64,000 bases of DNA from Cokeromyces recurvatus (lineage: Eukaryota > Mucoromycota > Mucoromycetes > Mucorales > Mucoraceae). The notes beneath the pieces are model-generated. The model was not told the origin of the DNA. It saw nothing but the letters and a program-made list of their open reading frames with translations, and did no database searches. Location of the stretch: the NCBI RefSeq assembly GCF_025118155.1, contig NW_026251405.1:372001-436000 (forward strand), in the 5' to 3' direction. Shown one piece after another: positions 23,972 through 37,500 of this stretch; position 1 is the stretch's first letter; the number at the start of each line of letters is the position of its first letter. A program made the translations under genes and the position numbers.

Positions 23972-24718
23972 ATACAATATATACACACTTACAACACTCA
24001 CATATATATATCTATTTATATCCCCCCCTACCTCTCTTTCCCGTCACTTTTTCTTTTTCTTTTGAATTCACTTGCAACCTATTTATAATAATAATTCTAA
24101 TAATGATAATAATAATATCTTTTTTTTTCTTTTTTTTTTGGAATGATATAAAACAATACTTTTATATTGAATAAAAGAAGTTGTCAATGTATCTTATACT
24201 TAAAACAGTGTGTGTGTATAAAAAGTTGATTATCAATAGTTTATTTATAACAGACTTAATGTGAATTAGTTTCTAGGATACAACATGGTTATCAGTGTGT
24301 AACCATTTTTCATCGTCGTTGTCAAGGAGTAATAACTGTCATTGCTTTTAATGATTCAATAATATACTTAAATCAATAACCAAGGAAACACAATTCGTTA
24401 TAACGTTTCATTTAAAACATAAAGCTATTGCTAATTCAATACACTCATTCACTTAATCATATATTACTTTTCCCTATTCCATTCTTTTCTTTTTCACACA
24501 ATACACTAGTATAAAAAAAAACAACAACAAAAAAAAATTATGGGTGGGAAGGCTGCTGCCGTCTTCCCAAAGACAGGTGTGTATCTTTATTAATCATAGA
24601 TTCACCCCTTCTTTTTTTTTTTTACTCTTCCTCCACTTCTAACACTGAAAGACCGAAGAAAAAAAAAAAAGGAGAGAGAAAATCTACAGTTTTTCTTTAA
24701 AAGAGAGAAAAAAAAAAC
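23972..24718. other. Spacer with an orphan first-exon-like segment
   Basis: Between the Hsp70-like stop and the convergent L9 stop there are (CA/TA)n and A-rich patches. A short open segment at 24540-24578 reads M-G-G-K-A-A-A-V-F-P-K-T-G and is followed by a GTGTGT donor-like site. No further exon fits before the L9 gene on the opposite strand. Confidence 0.55.
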
Positions 24719-25285
24719 TTAAGCAGATTCTTCAAGGACACCACGTTCAGAGACGTAAATACCATCCAAGAATTTACGAATATCCTTATTCTTGACAAGA
24801 CAAGATTGTTGAATATCAGCAGCAGATTGAGAGACGTTTTCAAGAGAGTTACCAGTCAAGATAAGTTCATCCTTTTGGCTCTTTGAGGATTCAACCTTGA
24901 CACCTTCACGCATCTTGACGTTGAAGACAACCTTTTGACCCAAGAAGTTACGGATCTCGACAGCATCACCGGCATCACTAATGATAACGTTGATGGGAAA
25001 GTGAGCATAAACATAACGCATCTTGTATTGGTAACCCTTAGTGACACCAATGATCATGTTGTTAACCAAAGAACGAACGGTACGGATACAGGCAACGTGC
25101 TTACGAAGACCGTGGTGAACAACGAAACGGACCTTTTGACCAACAACGGTGATTTCAATGTTCAAGTGACGAAGGTTCTTGGTGAGAACACCACGAGGAC
25201 CTTCAACGGTAACTTGACGGGACTTGATGGAAACCTTGACACCTTCAGGGATGGTGAGTTCGTCTTGCTTGTAAATGTCCTTCAT
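24719..25285 (-). CDS. RPL9: 60S ribosomal protein L9 (uL6)
   Basis: A single exon of 188 codons (yeast Rpl9 is 191 aa). It starts [20 protein letters not shown], has the first uL6 repeat with VTVEGPRG and then [16 protein letters not shown] sequence (here [17 protein letters not shown]). It closes with [14 protein letters not shown]. Codon choice is strongly biased as in RPL3, fitting high expression. uL6 sits near the GTPase-associated centre of the large subunit. An ATGG tandem repeat lies about 40 bases upstream of the start codon, in the presumed leader. No coding intron is needed. Confidence 0.97.
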   Translation of the reverse strand: MKDIYKQDELTIPEGVKVSIKSRQVTVEGPRGVLTKNLRHLNIEITVVGQKVRFVVHHGLRKHVACIRTVRSLVNNMIIGVTKGYQYKMRYVYAHFPINVIISDAGDAVEIRNFLGQKVVFNVKMREGVKVESSKSQKDELILTGNSLENVSQSAADIQQSCLVKNKDIRKFLDGIYVSERGVLEESA

Positions 25286-28200
25286 GTCTAAATTAATTAA
25301 TTATATGTATTAGTTTTACAAATGGATGGATGGATGGATGGATGGATGGATGGATGGATGCTTTCTTCTTACCAAATGGATATACAAAAGTAGAAAGGAA
25401 GAATAAGACCTTACTGAATCTTACAAATATCTTTGCGTTGCTGGATGTAAATAATTTTGCTGACTTTAAAATGTATAAAATAAACAAACATTATTTTTAT
25501 TTTTTATTTTATTATATTTTACAGAGGAAATCATTAAATTCGTTCGACGAATAGGTTCAATATACATACATGTATACCTTTTCTCTCTTTACATTCTTCT
25601 TTGTGTACCAAAATAGGAAGGAGAAGAAGTATATAGAGAATGATTGTATCTAACAAAAAAAAAATTAGGTGAATTCATAAATAATAAGAGTAATAGTAAT
25701 TGAGCCTTCTTGTTGCTCATGATACTATTATATAAATTGTTTATATTTATTATTTGAGCTAAGAATATCTTTAGTCGAATTTTTCTGTTAGTTTTTTTTT
25801 TCCTCTTTATCTTTCTCTTATTGTCTACTAACTGTAATGATTCTTATACTAAATAAAATTGAGAAAACGGGTATTATATTGGATTGAAGATATGGTGTTT
25901 TTATCTGATATTAGCAAATTATCTATTAATCATTTTACCTCAAAATAAACTGAGATAACAAATCAACTTAAAAATGAGATTTTTTTTTATCATGTAGATG
26001 TATTTGAAGTATAAGATCAAGTTTAATTTAGATATGCTTTTCTTTTTCGTAGAGTTGATGCTATTAAAAAAGAAATGTAGTAGTGCTTAATATGATTGAT
26101 GTTACTAATATTAATATCACTATAATCTGATAATTCCTCTTCATGTCTCTAATTAAATGCTTCATTTCTAGTATGATAAAAGAAAGATAAGAAAGACAAT
26201 AGATGTGAAAAAAAAATAAAAAAAATAAAAAAAGAGAATCTTTTTAGTAGTTACTTCGTTCGAAAATTAACTGATTTTAAACTGTTATTATTACAATATC
26301 TCTCGAACAGTTCTTCTTCTCAACCTAGTTTCTTCTAGCAATAATTTCAGTTCATTCGTTTGATGTTTTTCTTCTTACTATTTGTTACAAAAATATTTAT
26401 TAAGCATATTAGTAAGTATTAAGGATCTTCTTAATTTACTTTAATTATGCTATATTAGGCTCCTCCACTAAAGTTATACTTTCTCTAATAGTTGATCGTA
26501 CTTTTACTTTGTCTTTTTTTTTATTATATATACATACATGCACTATTTCATAATATTGATAGGCATGTTTTCTAAGATCTTGCAAAACTCGTTATATATT
26601 GCAATACTGTAATCCCGAATATCTATGTGGAGCTATTATTAACCATAATTCCCTCAGTAATTAAATATTATTAATAAACTATTTTACTTACCAATCCATA
26701 CTAATAGTACTTTTCTGACTCGATATCAAATAGTACACAAACACAATAATTTAATCTATAGTTTTACCATCTTAACTAACGTATAAGTTAATACTATTCT
26801 TCACTATCGAATTAACAGGATTCGATAAAATGATCAGATCTTGTTTCCAAATAGTAAAATTCTTCCCAATATTTAGTATCCTAAATTGATCTGTAAGGGG
26901 GAGGGGGAACACCTTTAATTTAAATTTGTTAGTATCAGTAGAGATGAGTAAAATAATAGGAAAGATGTAAAACTTATCAACTATATTGAAAACAAATACT
27001 GAGCAGAATGACACATAAACTTTATAGTTATTGTATGCTGAAATTCAATAATTAAACGGAGGTAGCAATGATAAATTATATGATTAAGGGTGTAAATCAC
27101 ACTACAGTTAGTGCCATTAGTGTTTGTGTTGATATACACCTTTTTTTTTATATATATAACTAACAATCCAGTTGTTACCATATTTACCATAGACTAATAC
27201 CCGGTTATGAATTTGTTAATGTTAATACATTCTAAAAGCATATAAAAAGAAAAAAAAAAGGATTCTTTTGGCATAATCTTACTTGATTTGATTTATTAAA
27301 TTCAGTAATAAGCTAATAAATGTTAAAGATCAAGATGGGACTATTTGAATAAGCATAGCATAGCATAGCATAAAATAAGATCAACAGACAGTCTCAAATA
27401 ATTTTGAACAACAGTGACGATTAATAGTAACCAAGGGGTTGACAGCCCTTCCTCTTTAATATATAAATAGCAGATAGAAGCTGCATTTTTTTTTCTTTTT
27501 TTTAGATTAATGTTATTTTATTGGCTACTCAGACAAGCACGAAACTCAGAAATAGTCTATTTAATGATAAAGAGGTAAGAGAAAGAATGATTGAAGATTG
27601 TAATAAAAAGTTACTCAAGAGCTGTTAAATGCCTGGACAGCATACTAGAAAATAATTCTTCCAATCTCTACTAAATATGATAATAAGCTAACTCAACTTT
27701 ATCAATCGTCACAAATTAGAGTATGTTGTAGATCTAATTTCAAAGACCGTGTTAGAGTTAGGAAAAAAAAAAAGACATGTTTCCAACTGGAATTTAGTCC
27801 AAATAGAGTAATGTAAATAATTAAAATGAACTATTATTGATAATAGATCTTTCCTTCTTTATTTTGGTAAAAGGTAAACTATAAAAATACTAAGCTTTAT
27901 TAATGAATATAACAAATTTATACTATACTATGCTATAGAAGAATGCACATGGGATTCATCATGTATCTCTATTTCTTCTGTACGTAGTACGTGTTCTTTA
28001 TGTAATTAAACAACTATATAAAAAGACAATGCCAACATGATAATAGCTAGGGCTTCTGTATGATTATTAGACGTCATTTACAAAAGCATAGTGTTGTTCA
28101 AATATTTCAGAGCAATGAATAGTCTAATATAAATATGTATATACATAGATGTATATGTTGTCATTACAAAATGACGTTAAGAAGAGCCAATGAGATTAAA

Positions 28201-28445
28201 TCGGATTAAAATAAAAAAAAAAAACTTGGGGTAATCCTTTAGCACTTTAAAAATAAAATAAAATATCCTTTTATGGTGAAACTATTTTTTCCAAAATTGT
28301 ATAATAATTAGGGCATAAAACAAACTCCTTCTTCACCTTCTTTACTCTCTCTTTCTCTTTCTCTTTTTTTTTTTTAAAAAAAAAATAAAAAATAAAAAAT
28401 CAGTCTAGTTTACTTTTCCTTTCATATATATTATCAGTATAAAAT
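25286..28445. other. Gene-poor AT-rich spacer
   Basis: No gene is supported over about 3.1 kb. Besides the ATGG repeat it holds a TAGCA repeat (27353-27372), an imperfect palindrome AAGGGG...CCCTT near 27433-27450 next to a TATA-like TATATAAATA, and two minus-strand open frames (26772-27014, 26981-27190) without family resemblance. The pyrimidine-rich stretch at 28325-28375 is the promoter of the following kinase gene. Confidence 0.6.
25322..25361 (+). repeat. (ATGG)n microsatellite upstream of RPL9
   Basis: About ten ATGG tetranucleotide units directly upstream of the RPL9 start codon (CCAT units in the sense of the gene). Confidence 0.95.
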
Positions 28446-30138
28446 ATGCATTCATTAAAAGCAATTTCACCTGGGCCTATTCATGAAGATTTTCCTGAAT
28501 TTCCATCTCCACAACATCCTCCTATATCCCATTTTCATACAAAAGATATTCCAGCTAAACGATCAAGTCGATTTAGTTTCCTCTTTTCTAATAATAATGC
28601 ATTAAGATCTAACGTTAATTTAAACACACATCTTGTAAATAACTCTCAAGAACAAAAAGATATATCAGAAGTCGTTAGTAATGACGCATCCATTTCAAGT
28701 GCAGGTACCAGTAGAAATACAACCAACAGTCCTCTTACTCCGGATAGACATGATAGTTATAATAATGATAACACTGCTAATACTAATACTGATACTACTA
28801 CTACCACTACCACTACCACTACTACTCCTACTACTAATACTGTAGCTACAGCTATTCCTTCTTCATTTAATAGTCATCATCATTATATAACAAATCATGA
28901 GCATCCTAAACAAAGTAAATTGAGTCGCTCTTTTGGTGACTTTATTGCTAATCCTGCTAACTGGACTAAAAAACATTTTAATCCACATCATTATCAACAT
29001 GATCATGCTGGTGCAGACCAACATTCTATACCACCTTTTACAAGTAATGTTCCCAAATTAAATGAGAAATATGGTGATTATATAAAACCTAGTAAAGAAG
29101 CAAATGCAATAGCATTCGGTACAACAAATAAAAAGAAGAATATAGGCTGTGGTTCTACAGCTGTTATCCATCTCATTCAATCACCATCGCCTACAAATCG
29201 AATTTTAGCTGTAAAGGAATTTATGAAGCGAGGCAAATCAGAGGATGAAAAAGAATATCTTAAACGTATGCATAATGAATATTGCATCAGCAAGACGGCA
29301 AGCGGTCATCCAAACATAGTTGAGACAATAGACTTGGTCGTGGATGAACATGATCGATGGTGTACTATTATGGAATATGTAAGTTCTTTTCTATGCGTAT
29401 TATATATATATATACACGCATATACAAAGATTAGGCAAATTTAGTTTTAAACATTTATTTATTTAGTGTGATGGAGGTGATTTATTTAATCGTTTAACTC
29501 AAACATCAGTTCCAATCTCAGCAAAAGAAGCCGCTTCATTCTTGAAACAATTAATGCTTGGACTTCAACATCTACATCATATGGGTATTGTACATCGAGA
29601 TATTAAACCCGAGAACCTTTTACTTGATAAATCGGGTGTATTAAAGATTGCAGATTTTGGTGTAGCAGATGTAATTCAAACTTGCTTTGAAAAGGAACCC
29701 CACGCATGTTATGGTTGGTGTGGTTCAGAACCCTTTTGGCCACCTGAAATCTGGAAATTACGAACGAAATTAGATGGATATGATGGTCGTGCAGTTGATA
29801 TCTGGAGTGCTGCCGTTACCTATTTCTGTATTCGATTTCGACAATTACCTTTTTCTGTCTCCTTTTGGCAACCCCCCAAGGTCACATCGATTGACTATTC
29901 AGGTTCACCCGCTTTTGTAGCTTCTGCTGCAGAGGATAGTGGAGATAAGGATTTTGGACTTTATGTTGAACAACGAGCTAATTTAGGACCGAAATCATGC
30001 GATCTTTGGGAGAGCTTTGATGGAACCACTCTTTTAGACTATGAAATTGACTGTTTAGCAGGCATGTTAGATCTTGATCCAAAGACTAGGTGGACTGCTG
30101 ATCAAGTATTAGATTCAAAATGGATGCAATCAATATAA
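28446..30138 (+). CDS. Ser/Thr kinase of the fungal HAL/NPR (Hal4/Hal5) type
   Basis: Two exons (28446-29378, 29467-30138) give 534 aa. A long Ser/Asn/Thr-rich N-terminus (to about residue 220, with a poly-Thr stretch from ACT/ACC repeats) precedes the kinase domain. The glycine-rich loop reads IGCGSTAVIHL, followed by AVKEF with the ATP-anchoring lysine. HRDIKPEN lies at about 354-361 and DFG at 374-376. Instead of the common APE the segment reads CGSEPFWPPEIW, as in the fungal permease-regulating HAL/NPR group. In yeast these kinases stabilise K+ and nutrient transporters at the plasma membrane. The exact paralogue cannot be named from sequence alone. Confidence 0.82.
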
Positions 30139-31473
30139 ACTTATTTTTTAGAAAGTATCATATTTAACTTTAACTTCATTGTTGTCATACAATAATAATA
30201 ATAAAAGGAAAAGAAAAGAAAAAACTTTTTCCCGCCATGTTTTTGTAATTTCTCGATCATCAATAATATGTGTTGTTATTAGTAGTTTTTTTTTTTATTT
30301 TATGATGTATGTGCATTTACCAAGTTTCACTTCCCTAATTTGTATAAATTAAGTACTTACTTGTCTGACTGAAAAAAATGGGTTAAATCTTGAATAATAA
30401 TTATGCAAAAATAATAATGTTAAATCATTACTGCCATTATTAATAATAATTCTACACATCCTTTTTTTTTCTTAATAGTATTATTAGTAGTAATAGAAAA
30501 AAAGAGTCTAGTAATAGTAGTAGTAGTAGTAAATGTTACACTTAGGATATAATTATAAATATAAACATTTAAACATTATCTATGTATTGAATGAAGTTAG
30601 CTTTTATATTAACTATCAACTTGAGTACATTAATTCCACTAAAAAAAAAAAATAGACTATTGTTTTATATTCCACAAAATGAATAAAGCTAAACTACGAC
30701 TACTCCTCTCTGTTTTCATATCAAGTAAACGAATATAATATTTATTTTGATTGTTTTCATATCATAAAGGATAATGTACTTGTTTAAAGATGTATTTTAG
30801 TTTAGTATAAGCAATGAATAAACTTTAGTGTAATATATTCATTACTTTAGGTTTTTTTATAGTCAAATTTCCGCAGTCCCGCTCATTCACTCTGGCTCTG
30901 ACTCTGATTCTCACTCTCTCTTTCTCTCTCATATATATATACTTTAGCTACTTGCTACTCTTGCTACTCTTTTATTTGCAACAAAAAGCTTTAATGTAGT
31001 AGTAGTATAGATTAATTTGAAATTGGGATGGAATAAATAATGATTATAAACAACAAATAAGAGGACCTATTGAATAACAACTATGCTTTACTAGACAAAA
31101 AAAGAACAGGAGCTGAAAGTCGTGTACCTGATATGTATTGTCAACAAAAAAAGAAGCATAATAATAAACAAATAAAGCAAAGTGTAATCATAATTATGTG
31201 ATAAAGAATAGAATATTCTCGACTCTTTATATGTATTCTACTATTACTATTATTATGTCTTCTTTTATTACACAGCAGAAATAAATAAAATTGATAGGTT
31301 CATTTTACATTGTCAAATAAACAAAACAATTGCATGATTATATGTCATGCGATCCTTCTCTCCCACTCTATATTTCTCTCTCTTTCTCTCACTCCCTTTC
31401 TCCTTCTTTTTCCCATCATTTGTAATAAATACAAAAGACTTTTATTCCTTCTTCTTTTTCTCTATTATATATT
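30139..31473. other. Spacer with AT-rich DNA and CT-rich promoter patches
   Basis: It contains ATA/TAG triplet repeats, a CTCT-rich patch with TATATATA near 30900-30960, and the pyrimidine-rich promoter (31350-31460) of the next small gene. No gene is seen. Confidence 0.65.
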
Positions 31474-31814
31474 ATGACACGTAGTAAAGATTCTCTTTTT
31501 TCTTATCGACATGATAAACACGTCGCCAGGTACAAAATACATAAAACTTTTGTCCTTTATTATTATTTATCATCTTCTTTGATGCTAGAAATAGTCAACA
31601 TGGAATGAAAAAGATGGGTGCAGGTGCTGCAAATTGGGGTATTTTAGGTGATGAATTACCAGACGTTCAAGAAATTGTTCGTGCTGAAATCGATTCCTCT
31701 TCTTCTTTTCTTCCTAATCATACAAGTACTAAGTTGAATCTTGTTGATTTCGAAACGTTTGAACATATGCGTTCTTCTTCTACAGTTACAGACACTGAAC
31801 AAACTTCAACATAA
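31474..31814 (+). CDS. Small STF2-like / SERBP1-like protein
   Basis: Two exons (31474-31529, 31589-31814) give 93 aa. It starts MTRSKDSLFSYRHDKH and has a glycine-rich core GMKKMGAGAANWGILGDEL. This resembles yeast Stf2/Tma10, where the pattern is a basic MTR start, a KKxGxGxxNWGxxGDE core and an acidic tail. Stf2-type proteins are small, soluble and hydrophilic, and have been linked to ATP-synthase inhibition, ribosome association and desiccation tolerance. The second half is Ser/Thr-rich. Similarity rests on the short core only, so the family call is moderately sure. The gene is convergent with the VMA22-like gene. Confidence 0.7.
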
Positions 31815-31865
31815 GATTTATAGCTATGAACTTTATTTATGAATAAAACAAACTATGATTTTTTT

Positions 31866-32675
31866 TTATATATCTTTTTCTTTTAATGATATTTCTTCTA
31901 ATTTGACTAATAGTTTTTCTTCTTTTAATTCTTGATATCTATCTGCTAATGCTTTCAATTCATTTATCCTATTTATTTGTTGAACAAGTTGTTCCGTAGC
32001 TATTTTACATAAATTAGAACAAGTCACTGTATATCAACTTTTTTTTTTTTATCTACCATATTTAAAATGCTCTTGTGAAGTACGTAAAGAAGATGAAACT
32101 AAGAATCCAAACCAGTGTAATGGATCTCCTTTATTCTTTTTTGGTTTATTCTTTTTTATTTTTTCTACTTTAACCCATTCGTCTGATGTATCATCTTCCT
32201 TGTCAATATGTCTTTTTCTTAATTCTGACGTCTTTTCTACATGTGTGTCCATATCTGCTTCTTCTTCTTCTTCTAGTTGTGTTACATTTTTAGTACGAAA
32301 TACTGCATCATTTTCGACCTCACTAACATATGCACATATACATTTATACATATATAAATCAATATGTTCTTCAAATAGTCACATATTTTTTTTTCTTTAC
32401 ATACATTTGTAAAGTGGCCTTCATACGCTCATCATAAGAATATTGAGAAATGGTCTGTGCTCCCATTGTATATTTTGCGTGAGCCAAATCAAGAAATCCC
32501 TTATTATTACTTAAATGTTAAAAGTTTAAGTTTTCATTTTAATCTATTAAATTACTTGTTGTAATTGTTGATTAGTCTCTTTCCATTGTTGAGAATATTC
32601 AGTTAATTTATTAAAATATGTTATAGTAATTGCATCTAATTCTTTACAGACAGCATCGTATGCATGTGTCTTCAT
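31866..32675 (-). CDS. VMA22: V-ATPase assembly factor VMA22 (CCDC115 family)
   Basis: Four exons (32556-32675, 32405-32499, 32057-32322, 31866-32026) join in phase to 213 aa. The N-terminus is a predicted coiled coil. The family block GFLDLAHAKYTMG...YDERM follows. After an acidic, lysine-rich linker comes DPLHWFGFLV with SLRTSQEHFK, the most diagnostic CCDC115/Vma22 signature. A C-terminal coiled coil ends the protein. Vma22 works with Vma12 and Vma21 in the ER to assemble the membrane sector of the vacuolar H+-ATPase. The second intron uses a canonical GTATGT donor. The 3' end is about 50 bases from that of the STF2-like gene. Confidence 0.8.
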
Positions 32676-33455
32676 TTTATTTTATTTGTATATGTATAGA
32701 TATAGATATGTATAAATATAAAGGGGGAGGGAAGGGAAGGTGAAGGATAAGCGGCGCGTATTTGTTAATTAATTGGTAAGCTCTAGCCAATCATAATGGA
32801 CTTTATTATGATTATTATTCGAAAATTTCTTAATGCAACTTTAAATATATTATTTCCAAAGAATCAGACACATTTAGTACTAGGGAGAATCCAAGATGAT
32901 TTGCACTCATTTTGATTGAACAGTTTATCTCTAATATTAAAGTTCGGAAAGATACATCATTAAAAACAAAGAGAAAATACTTTGTTGGTAATTAATAGAG
33001 TAAGTTACAAGAGGTAGATTTCTACGAAATGGCTTATAGATTCAAAACATCTTTAAAGCCTCATGATTAACAAGTAGAAAAGAAAAAATTGTCTAAAGGT
33101 TCTTTCCTACGTGTACCTGATTTTAGTATGATGAACAGCATACCATTTTTAAATAAATACATGCCTATTATTACCATAGCCAATATTAAACATATAGATG
33201 CGACACAAAACATATTTGACATTGTTATTTCACCATAGCCCTATTTGTACTTTATGTATCTTGACCCTAGAATGTCTAAAATATCGCGTCTCATACCAGC
33301 CAAATCACTTATTTATTCTCGTAATTTCTGAATAAAATATAACTTATAATTATGGAATCCTTTACTGCCTTAATAGAGTATAAATATACAATAATATAAA
33401 AAAAAAGAAGAAAAAAAAAGCTTCCCCTCCGAGTATTCTTTGCTACAAATATTCA
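32676..33455. other. Spacer between VMA22 and SHR3
   Basis: AT-rich, no gene seen. The left part (32676-32800) with an inverted CCAAT (CCAAT at 32789) is the VMA22 promoter; the right part is downstream of SHR3. Confidence 0.6.
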
Positions 33456-34364
33456 TTATTCTGTCTTTTTTTCATACTCTTTTTCCTCATCTTCTTCAAT
33501 TTCTTCGTCCATGTCTGCCTCTGCTTCCTCCTTACTGGGTTTTTTAAGAACAAAATAATGTGTAATTTGTAATCCAATAATACCTAAAGTAAATATATCA
33601 TGAATGCCTTCATTCATTCTCTATTTATAAACTATATTTCTACCTGTAATGGCTAATACTATTATAAAATGAGCTGCTGCAATATTCTTTAAAGAGGCAG
33701 TAATCTTATTCATATTCGTTGATTCAACAATAGTTTGGATCGCTAATAGATAGTCTAAGTTTCCAAATAATAAAACAACCTAGTTAAATTATCATCTTAC
33801 CTGGCTTTACCGTAGTTAAGTAAGTAAATAGACCAAAGAACATTAAGACTGTGCCAGCCAAAAAAAAAAAAAGTAAAATTATATTCATATATTTATATTA
33901 AACGTTCATTTGTTTCTTATAGTGAAAATACCTTATTTACCTAATGAAGCACCATCAAATAATAAACTACCATCCGTCACTGTTAATAGTCCTGTAGCAA
34001 AACCCACTGCTGCAATAAATAAATTAATAATGGGCACATACTGTAAAATATTAGGGATTTGTGCTTGATTCGCATAGTAGAACTATTATAAATTATACAA
34101 TTAAACACAATAACAAAATGATACAAATGAACTGTACTGTTGCTCGTGAAATAGCTTCTGCTTGTTGAGTTGAATTAGACCACAACAAATAATAATCAAA
34201 TGCCCAATCAGCCCAATAGATCTATTATTGTTATTATTTTTTATGCATGTCATTAATGATATTGAGTTTATTCTTATAAATCAAATACAACATACACCAT
34301 ATGAAAAGAAGCAGGAACATAATATAAGTACTACTTTCACTGTTTGTAAATATTCCTTGTCCAT
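33456..34364 (-). CDS. SHR3: ER membrane chaperone SHR3 for amino-acid permeases
   Basis: Six exons (34296-34364, 34138-34221, 33941-34082, 33801-33848, 33644-33754, 33456-33583) join in phase to 193 aa; yeast Shr3 is 210 aa. Four hydrophobic segments are visible, plus the family motif LLFDGASL in the third exon. A VxPDYLLAIQTI stretch and a final helix AAAHFIIVLAIT precede an acidic, lysine-rich cytosolic tail. Shr3 is a packaging chaperone that helps amino-acid permeases fold and leave the ER. The very short exons (48-142 nt) are typical of this genome. The family call rests on topology, length and FDGASL. Confidence 0.83.
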
Positions 34365-34563
34365 CGTGTATTTTATAAATTTAGACAAAAGAGGAAACAA
34401 TAAAAAAAAATCATGCTAATTGAGTAAATATTTTGTTGTATCATATGACATCATATTTAAGTATACGGAAATCAACATTTTTATGTTCTGGTTTCATAGT
34501 ATCTTTATTTATTTTTTCTTTTCTTTATTTTTTTTTTTTTTTTTTTTTAAACTTTCATTTTCA

Positions 34564-37500
34564 ATGGATGAGTCTTCAAAAAGACGTCCACATAATGCTA
34601 TTATAGGTTCTCCTTTATCTGATCCTGGTATTTCATCTCTATCTACTTCTCCAACTTCGTATTTTATAGAAAGAACTCAATCGTTAGATGTTGGATTTCA
34701 TCAAGATTATTTTGATAATCAATTGGATAGATCAGTTTCTAATTTTAGTGAAATTGAAGTCATTTTAGATGATGGTACTACTCAAAAAAGAACGATCTCT
34801 TTATCAACTATACCCGATGAGCAAGAAAATAATAGAGCAAAAAGGTAAATAGTAAAAAAAATAAAAAAAAAAATAAAAAAAAATAAAAAAAAGGGGTGTT
34901 TGATTTATATATACATCTAATGTTTATATACATATAGCTTGAAAGAAGATGATTCTGATAGTGAACATACAAACGATACAACCCCATTATTAAAATCACA
35001 TAAAGAATCATATCAGGCAACGGGTCTTAATCACTTTAATCAACAACAAAATGGTGATAGTTCATCTAACACTACTTCTCCTTCCTCTTCTGATAACGAG
35101 AGTGATTCTGACGAGCCATTCTTTCCTGTTCAAAAGTTAAATAAAAGAAAATCAAACTATATTATTGAAAATGACATTGGTACTATTGGATTTGTTAGTC
35201 GTGTTAAAGCCATTTTAAGTAGTCTCTGTAAACATCTATTCACCACCACACCACGTCAGCAGCTTGTACTCAAATGTAGCTTTGCCTATTTTCTCGCTTC
35301 TCTTTTCACATTTATACCCTCTTTAAATGCTCTGATCGGTAATAACCGTACCTCTAGTCATCTTGTAGCCACAGCTACTGTGTTTTTCAATCCTGCTAAA
35401 ACTTTAGGTGGTATGGTAGAAGCAGCTGCTTATGGCTGGGGTTATGTCCTCTTTGCTGTTATCATCTGTCTTGGTTCGATGATTACTACCGATTACTTTG
35501 TTGATAGAAATCATTATCTAACTGCTCATCTTATCTCCTTATTTGTTTGGATATTGGGTGCTACTTTCACTATCTCATTCCTCAAAGCACATTGGAATAA
35601 ACCTCCTGTGGCTACAGCTTCAAGCCTTTGCTTTATTACTATCTTTATTATTGTTGTACGTGAAGGATCAGTCAATCGAGGTGATTTTGACACTACACGT
35701 ATTGAACAGATCACAACTGCAGTGGCTACAGGCACATTCATTACTGTGGCTTGTTGTATCCTATTTTGGCCAAAATCTGCCGCAAAAAAATTACGCAAGG
35801 ATCTTGAGAGCACGCTATCGTCTTATCGTGTCTTACTCAAATTACTCACAAAGACATTTTTGTTAGATGCTGATTTACCAGAATTTAAAGCCAATCGAAC
35901 ATTACAGGCAGCCATTGAAGCTCATCAAGCGAGTTTTACAGCACTTCAAAAGTCGCTCAAGGAAGCCAAACTAGAGGCCTTTTGGAATAGTGATATGAGA
36001 GGTCGATGTGAGGAATACGACGAGGTGATTAAGAGTGTGCAACGACTCGCTCAGCATATGGGTGGGTTACGTAGTAGTTGCGGTATCCAATTTGAAGTCA
36101 TGGGTAGTGAAGCAACAAAGCGATATAAACAAATGATGTCTGAAAGAAAGAAACAGAAATACAATAATAATCAAATTCGTTCCTCTAGCAATTTAATATC
36201 CCCTGGTCTTAATCAAGATTCGAATAATTGGAATGTGAGAGCTGGCTATCGTCGGCGAAGACTTCAGGATCAAATGCGTAAACAGAGGAAATTGAACATG
36301 TCGCAAACAAACGATCGATTTGATCAATTTTTATTGAATAAAAAGAAATCTGCTGCAGCAGTACAAAAGGAATCCATTCATCATCTACAAAATGAAGATA
36401 ATAGTGCAATTTTGGTTAACTTTATTCAAACGATCCGTCCACCTTTAAAGTCATTCGCCTATACTTGCAAACAAACATTGTATCATCTTCAAACGCTCTT
36501 TGCTGTTCCATCAAATGCTACATCTATAACAAAGGATGCCTCTTATCATCATCATAAGCGACCTTCATTATCTATCTTGAAAGCCAATCTTGAAAAAGCT
36601 ATTATTTTATTTGAAGCAGCACAAAAGCAGGCAATTAAAAAACTGTATCAGGCACGTATAGACTACATCGTAGCGAAAGAGGACAAATCAAGAAAGGATG
36701 ATAAAGTAGATATTGAATCAGAAGCAATGGAAGCTGTTTTAGGACAAGATATCATTTTAGTCTATTTTTTTGTTTTCAACATGACTGAATTTGCTCGTGA
36801 GTTAATTACATTAGTTGAAAAAGTTGAAAAACTCAATGATAAAGCAAGTAAAAAACTGGGTATTTGGACCTGGTTAATTTCTTCAATAAAGAATAGAAGA
36901 GATCGTCATCAAACAAAACAATACAATCATCACCTCTTAAATACCACACCTTTCGTACCTAATGAACGACATAGGATGAATACTTTACATACTCCAGTAC
37001 CAAAAACAAAATGGCATCAGTTTATTCTTCGTGTTTGGAGACTATTTTCATTGTTCAAGTTACAAAAGATTCGGTATGCTATAAAGGCAACAATTGCAAC
37101 AATTTTGTTAGCCACACCTGCATTTATGGAGTCTACACAAAATTGGTTTCGTACCTATCGAATGGAATGGGCTCTCATTACCGTATGAGTTTTATATAAA
37201 TAGAAATTATTATATGTATATGTGTGTTAATACTTACTGCCATCTTTTTATTTATTTATTTTTTTGTATACACGTATTAGCTAATGGTAGTTATGACGCC
37301 TACTGTAGGAGGCACAAATTTAGTGTCCATTTATCGTATTTTCTCTACTATCTTGGGCTGTTACACTGCTATGGTCTTTTACATGATTTTCCCAAGCAAT
37401 ATGTACATTTTACCTATCTTGACATGGCTTTTTTCAATTCCCAACTTCTATCTTATTCTTAATCATAAACATGGTAAATTTGGACAATTTACATTATTAG

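Noticed and set aside
24935..25291. 118-codon open frame antisense to RPL9
   Set aside because: Same effect of codon bias as in RPL3; repetitive N/T/D composition and no domain.
26772..27190. Two overlapping minus-strand open frames
   Set aside because: Different frames, no conserved motif, composition expected from AT-rich DNA.
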